The notes under the pieces are model-generated. The model made no database searches and had not been told where the DNA came from. It saw nothing but the letters and a program-made list of their open reading frames with translations. This document shows positions 1 to 5,486 of a stretch of 31,452 nt of DNA, one piece after another (the stretch's first letter is position 1; every line of letters begins with the position of its first letter). A program made the position numbers and the translations under genes. The stretch is from contig CAYWMP010000055.1 in the NCBI GenBank assembly GCA_964459445.1, positions 1-31,452 of the forward strand, in the 5' to 3' direction. The DNA comes from CAYWMP01 sp964459445. GTDB lineage: Bacteria > Desulfobacterota > DSM-4660 > Desulfatiglandales > HGW-15.

Positions 1-74
1 ATAATGATCAACGTTGATTCAAAGTTGAAACAAATTTCAAATATTTTTGGCTAGGTATCAGTTCAACTATTATC

Positions 75-112
75 AGACGGGATAGACATGATTGACAGGA
101 TGATTTGTCTCC
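75..112. repeat. GACAGGAT-type word repeat, left copy
   Basis: The stretch contains the words GACGGGAT, GACATGATTGACAGGAT and relatives. The same vocabulary recurs inverted at about 428-443 (TTATCCTGTCAAA), at 4698-4716, at 10464-10520 and inverted at 11144-11190. It is a dispersed, non-coding, imperfectly iterated motif. Its function is unknown, and the copies at 75 and 430 bracket the hairpins at 178-276. Confidence 0.6.
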
Positions 113-177
113 TACAAAAAACTCAAAGCATTATTATGGGCGCCCGGTTATTTGAATAGATCGTCTAAATGCGTTAT

Positions 178-234
178 GTGGAGCACTGAATAGCAATAAT
201 AAGTTCACTCATTATTGCTATTCAAGCTCTCCAC
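178..234. repeat. Long bulged hairpin downstream of bioN
   Basis: Two perfect 13-nt arms, GAATAGCAATAAT (188-200) and ATTATTGCTATTC (211-223), enclose a 10-nt loop. Outer arms GTGGAG (178-183) and CTCCAC (229-234) close the structure after a small internal loop. No T-run follows on either strand, so it is not a simple intrinsic terminator. It lies about 235 bp past the bioN stop codon. Confidence 0.8.
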
Positions 235-237
235 ATT

Positions 238-276
238 GGTTCCGATATGACTATATCGGAACCCCGCTTTGCGCGG
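238..276. repeat. 11-bp dyad plus small GC hairpin
   Basis: GGTTCCGATAT (238-248) and ATATCGGAACC (253-263) form a perfect dyad around a 4-nt loop, GACT. It is followed at once by CCGC (264-267) and GCGG (273-276), then GTGCTTTTA. The 26-bp dyad could be a protein-binding site. The second hairpin followed by TTTT is a weak plus-strand terminator candidate. I recognise no gene in 1-469. Confidence 0.7.
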
Positions 277-424
277 TGCTTTTAGACAATTCCCGGATTC
301 GTACCTGAAATCGCTTGTTAATCCCTGGCCCAGACCTGTTTTGGTTAGGTCCGGAGCTCCACAAGTTTCGGTTCCCGACTACCACAATTGCTTCATCCTT
401 ATCAGACGAGTCGCGCCAGGGCGG

Positions 425-446
425 GCCTGTTATCCTGTCAAATATT
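425..446. repeat. GACAGGAT-type word repeat, inverted copy
   Basis: TTATCCTGTCAAATATTC is the inverse of the GACAGGAT words at 75-112. Between the two copies (280-420) there is also a CTTGTTAATCCC word, shared with 10508-10520. It ends 24 bp beyond the bioN stop. Confidence 0.5.
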
Positions 447-469
447 CTGCCCGAAGAAGTATTACGTTT

Positions 470-1252
470 TTAGAGTATGATCCTCGTTGCTGCCGCGATT
501 GATAGCATGAGAACAATAGCTATATAGTCTATTTTGGACATATGCAACTGCATGAGATAGGTTCGTGGCCCTTTTCTATACCCTCGTGCTTCCATGGCCT
601 GGCTGAGTTCTTCAACTCTGCGGATTAAATTCATCACAACCGGGGTTAGTAAACCGAAAGCTGTCTTTGCTCTCTGAAGGATCGAGCTTGTCTTGAAATT
701 TGCGCCTCTGGCCATTTGTGCGTTTTTCATTCGATCGATTTCTTCAAGAAGTGTGGGTAAAAACCTCAAGGCAATGGATATCATCATGGCAACATCATAG
801 GAAGAGATCCCGATGATCCGGAGAGGTCTTAAAAGCCTCTCCAAACCGCTAACTAAGGCTGCGGGGGATGTGGTCATCATAAGGACTGCGGCGGCTATGA
901 GTAGAAGTGAGAATTGCCAGGTTACATAGGCCCCTTTGATGAGCCCCTCTAAAGTGACTGTGACAGGCCAGGCTGGGAAGGGTGGAATTGGTTCGCCATC
1001 GGTAAACAGGAGATGCAGGAAGAATAGGAGACCCAAGATGAAGAGCATCGGCCTGAGTGCGTTTATCACACGTCCAAAATGAATTTGAGATATGGCGATG
1101 GCCATGGCGAGGAGACAACTGAATAGAAAGAGGGAAGTTATTGAGCCGGCCAGTATCATGGCGCTCAACCCAATCACGGAAAGAACCTTTACCCGGGGGT
1201 CTATTCTGTGAACAACCGACTCGCCTGGAATGTATTGTCCTAGTTTGTACAT
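470..1252 (-). CDS. bioN: BioN: energy-coupling factor (ECF) transmembrane protein, biotin module
   Basis: This is the T component of an ECF-type vitamin importer. It is an inner-membrane scaffold that transmits ATPase movement to the substrate-binding S component. The 260 residues begin MYKLGQYIPG and hold several hydrophobic segments (about 25-55, 66-84, 108-127, 243-260). The two family-typical Ala-Arg-Gly coupling motifs sit at residues 181-183 (QMARGANF) and 222-224 (MEARGYR). The length fits the CbiQ/EcfT/BioN family. It is the last gene of the minus-strand series birA, bioY, bioM, bioN, and its start lies 244 bp after the bioM stop. The biotin assignment comes from the neighbouring bioY, bioM and birA rather than from BioN itself. 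A shared EcfT serving several S components is possible. Confidence 0.88.
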   Translation of the reverse strand: MYKLGQYIPGESVVHRIDPRVKVLSVIGLSAMILAGSITSLFLFSCLLAMAIAISQIHFGRVINALRPMLFILGLLFFLHLLFTDGEPIPPFPAWPVTVTLEGLIKGAYVTWQFSLLLIAAAVLMMTTSPAALVSGLERLLRPLRIIGISSYDVAMMISIALRFLPTLLEEIDRMKNAQMARGANFKTSSILQRAKTAFGLLTPVVMNLIRRVEELSQAMEARGYRKGPRTYLMQLHMSKIDYIAIVLMLSIAAATRIIL

Positions 1253-1261
1253 GTGCCAAAA

Positions 1262-1306
1262 GAAACAACTGGAGTGTTGGAGTACTGGAGAATTGGAGTG
1301 TTGTTT
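1262..1306. repeat. TGGAGTGTTGGAGT word repeat, left copy
   Basis: The spacer between bioM and bioN holds an iterated word series built on ACTGGAG, GTTGGAGT and AATTGGAGT. Its inverse, CCATTACTCC / CTCCATCACTCC, follows at 1381-1414, so the two copies form an inverted pair about 80 bp apart. A third, direct relative is at 5281-5312. No coding potential was seen in 1253-1496. Confidence 0.7.
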
Positions 1307-1380
1307 TCGGAGAAGATTACCACTTCTAGCAGAATCTCACATTTATATCTCTAAGCGAAGCATATGGAATCAGAGAAGTT

Positions 1381-1414
1381 CCATTACTCCACCGCTCCAT
1401 CACTCCATTACTCC
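1381..1414. repeat. CACTCCATTACTCC word repeat, inverted copy
   Basis: This is the inverted counterpart of 1262-1306, with five CTCC/CTCCA units in 34 bp. It is followed by AACTCTCTGTGAG, a fragment of the CTCTGTGAGAG word that ends the elements at 2467-2695 and 8751-8987. Confidence 0.65.
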
Positions 1415-1496
1415 TTGAAAATCGTAAAAACTCTCTGTGAGCTTGGATCCAATTCAAGAACCAAAAGCAAGCTGTCCATGATTTCGTTGGTTGAAT

Positions 1497-2354
1497 CTAT
1501 TTTAATGCGCGAATGGGTGACTCAGTCTTCGATCCATTGATCAAAGTCATTAGCTCACGAGAGGCATCCTCCAGGGTTAGAATATCGGGACTGATGTCAA
1601 CGCCAAGCTGTCTCAATTGTATAATGAGTTCTGTGATCCTCGGAATGCCTAAGCCCAAGTCCCTTAGCCAATCATTTTTGCCGAAAACCGTGCCGGGGCT
1701 CTCGTCAGCTAGTATTTTGCCTTCATTCATTACTAACACTCGGTTCGCAACCACAATCTCATCCATATCGTGCGTCACATGGATAACGGTGATCCCTTGT
1801 TTGTGGAGTTCCTTGATCACCCCAAGGACCTTTTCTTTGCCTGAGGGATCGAGGTAGGAGGTCGGTTCATCAAAGGCGATGTATCTCGGATTCATGGCCA
1901 ATACACCGGCGATGGCAGTGAGTTGTTTCTCGCCGCTGGAAAGGGAATGAGGCGGTCTCTTGATCAGTTCGCTGATGCCCACGATATCAACAGCCCTATC
2001 AATCCGCTTCTTTATCTCCTTTGACGGCAGGTTCAGGTTCCCCGGCCCGAAAGCCACATCCTCCTCAACAGTCATTCCCACAAGCTGATTGTCAGGGTTT
2101 TGGAAAACCATACCGACCCGTTGCCTGATCTCACCAAGGGCCTTTGGATCTGTTGTATCCAGGTCATCTACGAAAACATGTCCTTGAGATGGTAAAAGAA
2201 GGCCATTTAGATGCCTCAAGAACGTCGTTTTACCGCAACCATTTGGACCTACGACGGCTATGTATTCCTCTTCTGAAATTTCGATACTCAAGCCAGATAG
2301 TGCTTCAGGTCCTTTTAGATCATATTGAAAGGAAATGTTATTAACCCGGATCAT
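1497..2354 (-). CDS. bioM: BioM: ECF transporter ATP-binding protein, biotin module
   Basis: This is the cytoplasmic ABC-type ATPase that powers the biotin ECF importer. The 285 residues show Walker A GPNGCGKT (36-43), a Q-loop in FQNPDNQ (84-90), the signature LSSGEKQ (138-144), Walker B YIAFDEP with catalytic Glu163, and the switch His195 in VTHD. The FQNPDNQ form of the Q-loop is typical of EcfA/CbiO/BioM ATPases. There is one ATPase gene here rather than an ecfA1/ecfA2 pair, which fits a dedicated BioMNY transporter. The ATG at 2354 is preceded by a GGAG about 11 nt upstream. The spacer to bioY (380 bp) holds a repeated hairpin element and the spacer to bioN is 244 bp, both unusually long for an operon whose products form one complex. 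Confidence 0.92.
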   Translation of the reverse strand: MIRVNNISFQYDLKGPEALSGLSIEISEEEYIAVVGPNGCGKTTFLRHLNGLLLPSQGHVFVDDLDTTDPKALGEIRQRVGMVFQNPDNQLVGMTVEEDVAFGPGNLNLPSKEIKKRIDRAVDIVGISELIKRPPHSLSSGEKQLTAIAGVLAMNPRYIAFDEPTSYLDPSGKEKVLGVIKELHKQGITVIHVTHDMDEIVVANRVLVMNEGKILADESPGTVFGKNDWLRDLGLGIPRITELIIQLRQLGVDISPDILTLEDASRELMTLINGSKTESPIRALK

Positions 2355-2466
2355 GACTCACAATCTCCGCAACGCACCAAACTGCTCGGTGGCGTAGTTA
2401 AGCTTTTCTTGCTCAACTAATCTTTCAACTATCTCACACCCGCTATCCTTCGATTATGCTCAGGAT

Positions 2467-2695
2467 CGCTAGAGTGCGCAAAGGACGCTGAGAAGATCCG
2501 TTTTTGACCTGATTTTTTGAGAGGAAAAATCAGGTCAATCAATTCGCCCTTCGGGGTCACTAATAATATTGCTCTGCCCACATTAAGAGAAATAACGACG
2601 CTTTTAAAGTATGCGAAGCGTGGCAAAATGATCTGAATTCCCCTCTCAGGAATTCAGATCATATGCTCTGTGTCTCTGAGGTCTCTGTGAGAGAT
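2467..2695. repeat. Paired-hairpin intergenic element, copy A
   Basis: Hairpin 1 pairs 14 nt at 2504-2517 (TTGACCTGATTTTT) with 2525-2538 around the loop TGAGAGG. Hairpin 2 pairs 14 nt at 2628-2641 (ATGATCTGAATTCC) with 2649-2662 around the loop CCTCTCA. The two loops are exact reverse complements. Outside the hairpins are degenerate terminal words (CGCTAGAG, CAAAGGACGCTG on the left; CTCTGTGTCTCTG, CTCTGTGAGAGATC on the right). A diverged second copy with compensated stem changes is at 8751-8987. The element lies between bioY and bioM, both on the minus strand. I see no gene in 2355-2734. It could be a non-autonomous mobile element, a BIME-like unit or a structured RNA segment. Confidence 0.85.
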
Positions 2696-2734
2696 CATGA
2701 AACATCCATGAAGGTTTCCCTCCAAACCATAAAC

Positions 2735-3271
2735 TCAAATGACAACTCTATCTCTAACTTTGATAGTGACCAGCCCAGCAACAACAATCTTGACCGCATC
2801 GCCGATTAGAAACGGCAACATGCCCACGGAAATGGCTTTTAGTAGCGTGAGCTTTGCGACCAGGGTGAGCTGGAGAATCCCAAGCAGATAAATGATAAGT
2901 GTTCCAACCACCATTGGGATGAGGAGCCAAGTCAGATTGGCGCCCTTTTTCATTTCAACCAGTTTCCCGATGACAAAGGCTGCTACGAGGAAACCTATGA
3001 GATAACCGCCGGTTGGACCAAAAAGAACCCCTAAACCGCCCTTACCCCCTGAAAAGACCGGAAGGCCGATCACCCCAAGGAGGATATATATGAATTGGCT
3101 AAGGGCGCCTAGGCGTCCTCCCAAAAGCGCGGCAGCCAGGTAAACGAAAAAGGTCTGAAAAGTTATGGGGACCGGGGGTAATGGAATAATGATATAGGCC
3201 CCTGCGGCCGTGGCCGCGCCAAACATTGAAGCGTAGATCATGCCTTTAACAGGTAGTGATTCTTGTGTCAT
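2735..3271 (-). CDS. bioY: BioY: biotin-specific S component of the ECF transporter
   Basis: This is the membrane-embedded, biotin-binding subunit. It can act alone or with BioM and BioN. The 178 residues from MTQESLPVKG include family-typical blocks: PLPPVPITFQTFFVYLAA, the GLPVFSGGKGGL loop, GPTGGYLIGF and the late GDAVKI. About six hydrophobic segments are present, and the length matches BioY proteins. I chose the ATG at 3271. A longer frame reaches 3376, but its 35 extra residues are polar, unlike BioY N termini, and a GGATGGCGG purine-rich site sits just before 3271. The birA stop is 268 bp upstream and bioM lies 380 bp downstream. BirA next door fits biotin-responsive control. Confidence 0.94.
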   Translation of the reverse strand: MTQESLPVKGMIYASMFGAATAAGAYIIIPLPPVPITFQTFFVYLAAALLGGRLGALSQFIYILLGVIGLPVFSGGKGGLGVLFGPTGGYLIGFLVAAFVIGKLVEMKKGANLTWLLIPMVVGTLIIYLLGILQLTLVAKLTLLKAISVGMLPFLIGDAVKIVVAGLVTIKVRDRVVI

Positions 3272-3345
3272 GCTATGCCGCCATCCTATTGTTTGTATAA
3301 TCCATAGTATCTTAACAGTATCTGAATAAGAGAACCGCCCGTTCA

Positions 3346-3434
3346 TTCCGCTCCGAGCGGAACTCACTCGACCCACACAGACTTTAGCCTCCGCGACTTG
3401 CGGAGGCTAAATGCGCCATCGCTTCGCGAGATGG
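3346..3434. repeat. Three tandem hairpins between birA and bioY
   Basis: Hairpin 1 has arms TTCCGCT and AGCGGAA (3346-3362). Hairpin 2 has perfect 12-bp arms TTTAGCCTCCGC (3383-3394) and GCGGAGGCTAAA (3400-3411) around a 5-nt loop. Hairpin 3 pairs CCATC (3416-3420) with GATGG (3430-3434). No T-run follows on either strand, so I do not call them intrinsic terminators. On the minus strand they would lie in the birA-bioY transcript, where they could stabilise or process mRNA. No gene is visible in 3272-3539. Confidence 0.75.
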
Positions 3435-3539
3435 ATGAATTAATCTGCTAAATGAAAGAGTTGAAAGTACGTCTTCTCTTTGCCTGAGGGCGTGCCGTCT
3501 TATATTTTCAGAACCCTATATTTTCTACAAAGCGCGATC

Positions 3540-3594
3540 TCAACCCATGCTAATGTCACCCGAAAAAACCCTGTGGGTGACGCCTTTTTTATCT
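3540..3594. repeat. 55-bp direct repeat, copy left of the assembly gap
   Basis: These 55 bases are identical to 3695-3749. Together they immediately flank the 100-N gap. The sequence corresponds to the last codons of birA plus its stop, so the left copy is a truncated duplicate of the birA 3' end. The exact length and gap-edge position point to a shared k-mer at two contig ends rather than a biological repeat. Confidence 0.9.
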
Positions 3595-3694
3595 NNNNNN
3601 NNNNNNNNNNNNNNNNNNNNNNNNNNNNNNNNNNNNNNNNNNNNNNNNNNNNNNNNNNNNNNNNNNNNNNNNNNNNNNNNNNNNNNNNNNNNNN
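3595..3694. other. Assembly gap (100 N)
   Basis: Exactly 100 N, the conventional length for a gap of unknown size. Because both borders carry the same 55-bp sequence, the real chromosome may contain no missing DNA here, only one copy of the 55-mer. Confidence 0.99.
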
Positions 3695-3749
3695 TCAACC
3701 CATGCTAATGTCACCCGAAAAAACCCTGTGGGTGACGCCTTTTTTATCT
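3695..3749. repeat. 55-bp direct repeat, copy right of the assembly gap (birA 3' end)
   Basis: Identical to 3540-3594 over all 55 bases. This copy is continuous with the rest of birA and is the authentic one. Confidence 0.9.
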
Positions 3750-4672
3750 TCCAACAACAAAACGCCATCTTCATCGATATCAACGGCAGTACCCTTGTAT
3801 CTTTGATCGATGGTTTCAACAACGATTGGTTTCCCCAAAAGGTCGGTGAGTTTCCGCCATCTTTCTCTAATGTCACTCCAATGCCCCTTTTTGAACTTTA
3901 CATAATAGTCCTCAAAGGTCTTAAGGTAGCTTTTTAGGAGATCAACCCTGGACTTTTCTTTTCCCGTTTCAATAAAGATGGAGGTAGCCCTGTGCTGGAC
4001 ATCCGAAGGAAACGCCTTCGTGTTTACATTCAATCCTGTTCCCACGACAATATAGTTGATAGCGTCCATTTCCGTGCTTATTTCAGTGAGGATACCGGCC
4101 ACCTTCTTTCCCTTTACAAGAATATCATTGGGCCATTTGATAGTGGCCTTTACCAATGTTGATGTAATCAGGGTTTCACAAAGGGCCACAGCCGCCAAAA
4201 GGGTTATCCTCGGCGCTTCAGCCGGAGATATGCCCGGTCTAAGGATGAGGGAGAAGTAGATCCCTCCCTCCTCTGGGGAGAACCAATGTCTGCCCATGCG
4301 ACCCCGGCCTTTTGTCTGCTTCTCCGCGACCACGATGCTGCCTTCGGGGGCGCCCATTTCTGCAAGCTCTTTGGCTTTGGTGTTGGTGGAGTCTATTTCC
4401 TGGAAATGCTTAATCTCTTTTTTCCCGAAGGCGTTTGTATCCAATCCATCAGTGATTTCCTCCGGGAGCAGGATTGAGGGGGTTTGCTCCAATAGGTACC
4501 CTTTCTTGGGAGAGGACTTGATGATATAGCCGTCTTCCCTCAATCGGCTCATGTGTTTCCAAATGGCCGACCGAGTCACCTTCATTCGAGAGCTCAGGTA
4601 CTCACCAGAGATCCAAGTCCCCTTACTATCCTTTAAAATGCTTAAGAGTTGAGTTTTCGTAGACACTCCCAT
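3695..4672 (-). CDS. birA: BirA: biotin--[acetyl-CoA-carboxylase] ligase and biotin repressor
   Basis: This bifunctional enzyme makes biotinyl-AMP, transfers biotin to carboxyl-carrier proteins and represses biotin genes when charged. The 325 residues start with a winged-helix DNA-binding domain (about 1-65; helix-turn-helix in LSSRMKVTRSAIWKHM). The ligase domain follows, with the biotinyl-AMP loop GRGRMGR (122-128) and KWPNDILV (179-186) before Lys190 in the KKVAGILTE block. A small C-terminal domain (about 275-325) ends GDISMG. The HTH domain marks it as a group II, repressor-type BirA. The stop codon is the first triplet after the gap, inside the 55-bp duplicated sequence, so the coding region is complete either way. 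A BirA-type operator at 4875-4908 upstream supports autoregulation. Confidence 0.95.
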   Translation of the reverse strand: MGVSTKTQLLSILKDSKGTWISGEYLSSRMKVTRSAIWKHMSRLREDGYIIKSSPKKGYLLEQTPSILLPEEITDGLDTNAFGKKEIKHFQEIDSTNTKAKELAEMGAPEGSIVVAEKQTKGRGRMGRHWFSPEEGGIYFSLILRPGISPAEAPRITLLAAVALCETLITSTLVKATIKWPNDILVKGKKVAGILTEISTEMDAINYIVVGTGLNVNTKAFPSDVQHRATSIFIETGKEKSRVDLLKSYLKTFEDYYVKFKKGHWSDIRERWRKLTDLLGKPIVVETIDQRYKGTAVDIDEDGVLLLEDKKGVTHRVFSGDISMG

Positions 4673-4730
4673 TTCATACTTCCAATAGGCAAAACCTAGA
4701 CAGGATCACAGGATTACATGATAGATATAG

Positions 4731-4770
4731 ATAAAAAATGCTCAAGCCCTAGGGCGAGAATCTTGAGCAA
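4731..4770 (-). terminator. Intrinsic terminator in the birA leader
   Basis: Read on the minus strand, TGCTCAAG (4769-4762) pairs perfectly with CTTGAGCA (4746-4739), and the enclosed segment carries CCCTAGGG. The stem is followed directly by six T residues (A-run at 4733-4738 on the plus strand). It lies 60 bp upstream of the birA ATG and downstream of the BirA operator, so it would act on transcripts heading into birA. It may be a leader attenuator or the end of an unseen small transcript. A smaller hairpin with TTATCTT/AAGATAA arms lies just upstream at about 4793-4817. Confidence 0.75.
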
Positions 4771-4874
4771 TCCATGATCTTGTGAATCTAGTTATCTTGT
4801 CTAATAAAGATAAGTTGCTTTGTGATGGACTCTGGATTCAGCAATAGAAGGGCGTGGTAACATGAGGGGATTTT

Positions 4875-4908
4875 ATTGTCAACCAATATTGAGATGATGG
4901 TTGACAAT
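4875..4908. promoter_or_regulatory. BirA operator (biotin box)
   Basis: ATTGTCAACC (4875-4884) and GGTTGACAAT (4899-4908) form a perfect 10+10 dyad with a 14-nt spacer. This matches the known bacterial BirA box pattern, TTGT(A/T)AACC-N14-16-GGTT(T/A)ACAA, apart from symmetric C/G in the variable position. The site lies 203 bp upstream of birA. The TTGACA inside it, read on the minus strand, could serve as a -35 element for a birA(-bioYMN) promoter, so bound BirA would block transcription. No second box was seen upstream of bioY. Confidence 0.8.
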
Positions 4909-5060
4909 GAATGTTGGTTCTCTTTTCCGAGCGTACTTTTTCTAATATTTATGCTAAGAGGTCTGAAAGGGGAGCAGGTATTCATAGATCAGGTAATTGA
5001 TGTTCTACGTTTTTGTATGATCTTGAGGTTTTATATCACAAACATGTAGAATATGAAAAT

Positions 5061-5082
5061 GCACATGATTTCTTTGATGTGC
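5061..5082. promoter_or_regulatory. Dyad upstream of the glnA sigma-54 promoter
   Basis: GCACAT (5061-5066) and ATGTGC (5077-5082) are inverted with a 10-nt spacer. They lie about 45 bp upstream of the -24 element. The half-site resembles the NtrC TGCAC motif, but the spacing is longer than in the classical 17-bp NtrC site. It is a candidate enhancer-binding-protein site only. Confidence 0.35.
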
Positions 5083-5125
5083 TATAACTGTTTAAAATTT
5101 TAAGATAAATCGAATATGCTGAGTT

Positions 5126-5142
5126 TTGGCATTGCCTTTGCT
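5126..5142 (+). promoter_or_regulatory. Sigma-54 (-24/-12) promoter of glnA
   Basis: TTGGCATTGCCTTTGCT contains the -24 GG (5128-5129) and the -12 GC (5140-5141) with exactly 10 nt between them. It also has a good TTGGCA block and TTTGCT ending. A transcript would start near 5153, leaving a leader of about 330 nt before glnA. Sigma-54 control of glutamine synthetase is well established in proteobacteria. Confidence 0.72.
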
Positions 5143-5175
5143 CATAGAGAACATTCATATCCAATCGGTTGTTTG

Positions 5176-5292
5176 ATGGACCCTGAGGACAATTTCAAGG
5201 ATAAAGCTCCTGATTCCGGGGCCGAAACACCCAATGAGCAGATAGAGAAAAAAAGAACTAAGGGCTTCGCTTCAATTAGAATGTTGGAATGA
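5176..5292 (+). CDS. Possible 38-residue ORF in the glnA leader
   Basis: An ATG at 5176 opens a 38-codon frame starting MDPEDNFKDKAPDSG and ending SIRMLE. It lies about 23 nt after the predicted sigma-54 start site and ahead of glnA. The first 30 residues are rich in Asp, Glu and Lys, like a soluble protein N terminus. The end runs into an ATGTTGGAATGATGGAA repeat. There is no clear ribosome binding site and I recognise no family. It could be a small protein, a leader peptide or the stub of a lost gene. Confidence 0.25.
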   Translation: MDPEDNFKDKAPDSGAETPNEQIEKKRTKGFASIRMLE

Positions 5293-5312
5293 TGGAACAC
5301 TGGAATAGTGGG
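5281..5312. repeat. TTGGAATGATGGAACACTGGAA word repeat
   Basis: This is an iterated GGAA/TGGAAT word series related to the TGGAGT family at 1262-1306, here in the glnA leader as a single copy. Its function is unknown. Confidence 0.5.
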
Positions 5313-5334
5313 TGTAGGAAAATAGGATTCGAAG

Positions 5335-5380
5335 GTTCAGGGTTTAAAGTTCAAAGGTTTAAAAAGCTTAAACACTGAAC
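5335..5380. repeat. Inverted repeat in the glnA leader
   Basis: GTTCAGGGTTTAAAG (5335-5349) and CTTAAACACTGAAC (5367-5380) are near-perfect inverse copies, with one mismatch and one extra base. Outer GGTTC and GAACC words at 5334 and 5383 extend the symmetry. It lies about 105 nt before the glnA start and has no T-run after it. Confidence 0.55.
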
Positions 5381-5486
5381 GGGGAACCTAAGGTGTGAGG
5401 AAAAACTGCCAAAACCTAGCAAATATATATAATTTCAATAAATTATAGCACTTTGAGAACTTTCAATTAAAGGAGGGATAAGGAAT

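Noticed and set aside
849..1268. A 139-codon minus-strand frame overlapping bioN
   Set aside because: It lies in another frame of bioN, has a biased His/Arg/Ser composition and no family resemblance; it is a shadow frame.
3480..3806. Frames running through the 100 Ns near birA
   Set aside because: They are artefacts of reading through the gap and of the duplicated 55-mer.
4788..4985. A 65-codon minus-strand frame upstream of birA, ending just before the terminator at 4731-4770
   Set aside because: It has no ribosome site, no recognisable protein features and contains the BirA operator. It is more likely leader or promoter DNA, though a small transcript cannot be excluded.
5061..5082. Classical NtrC enhancer site upstream of glnA
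   Set aside because: The half-sites look similar, but the spacing is wrong for the usual 17-bp palindrome. It is kept only as a generic dyad.
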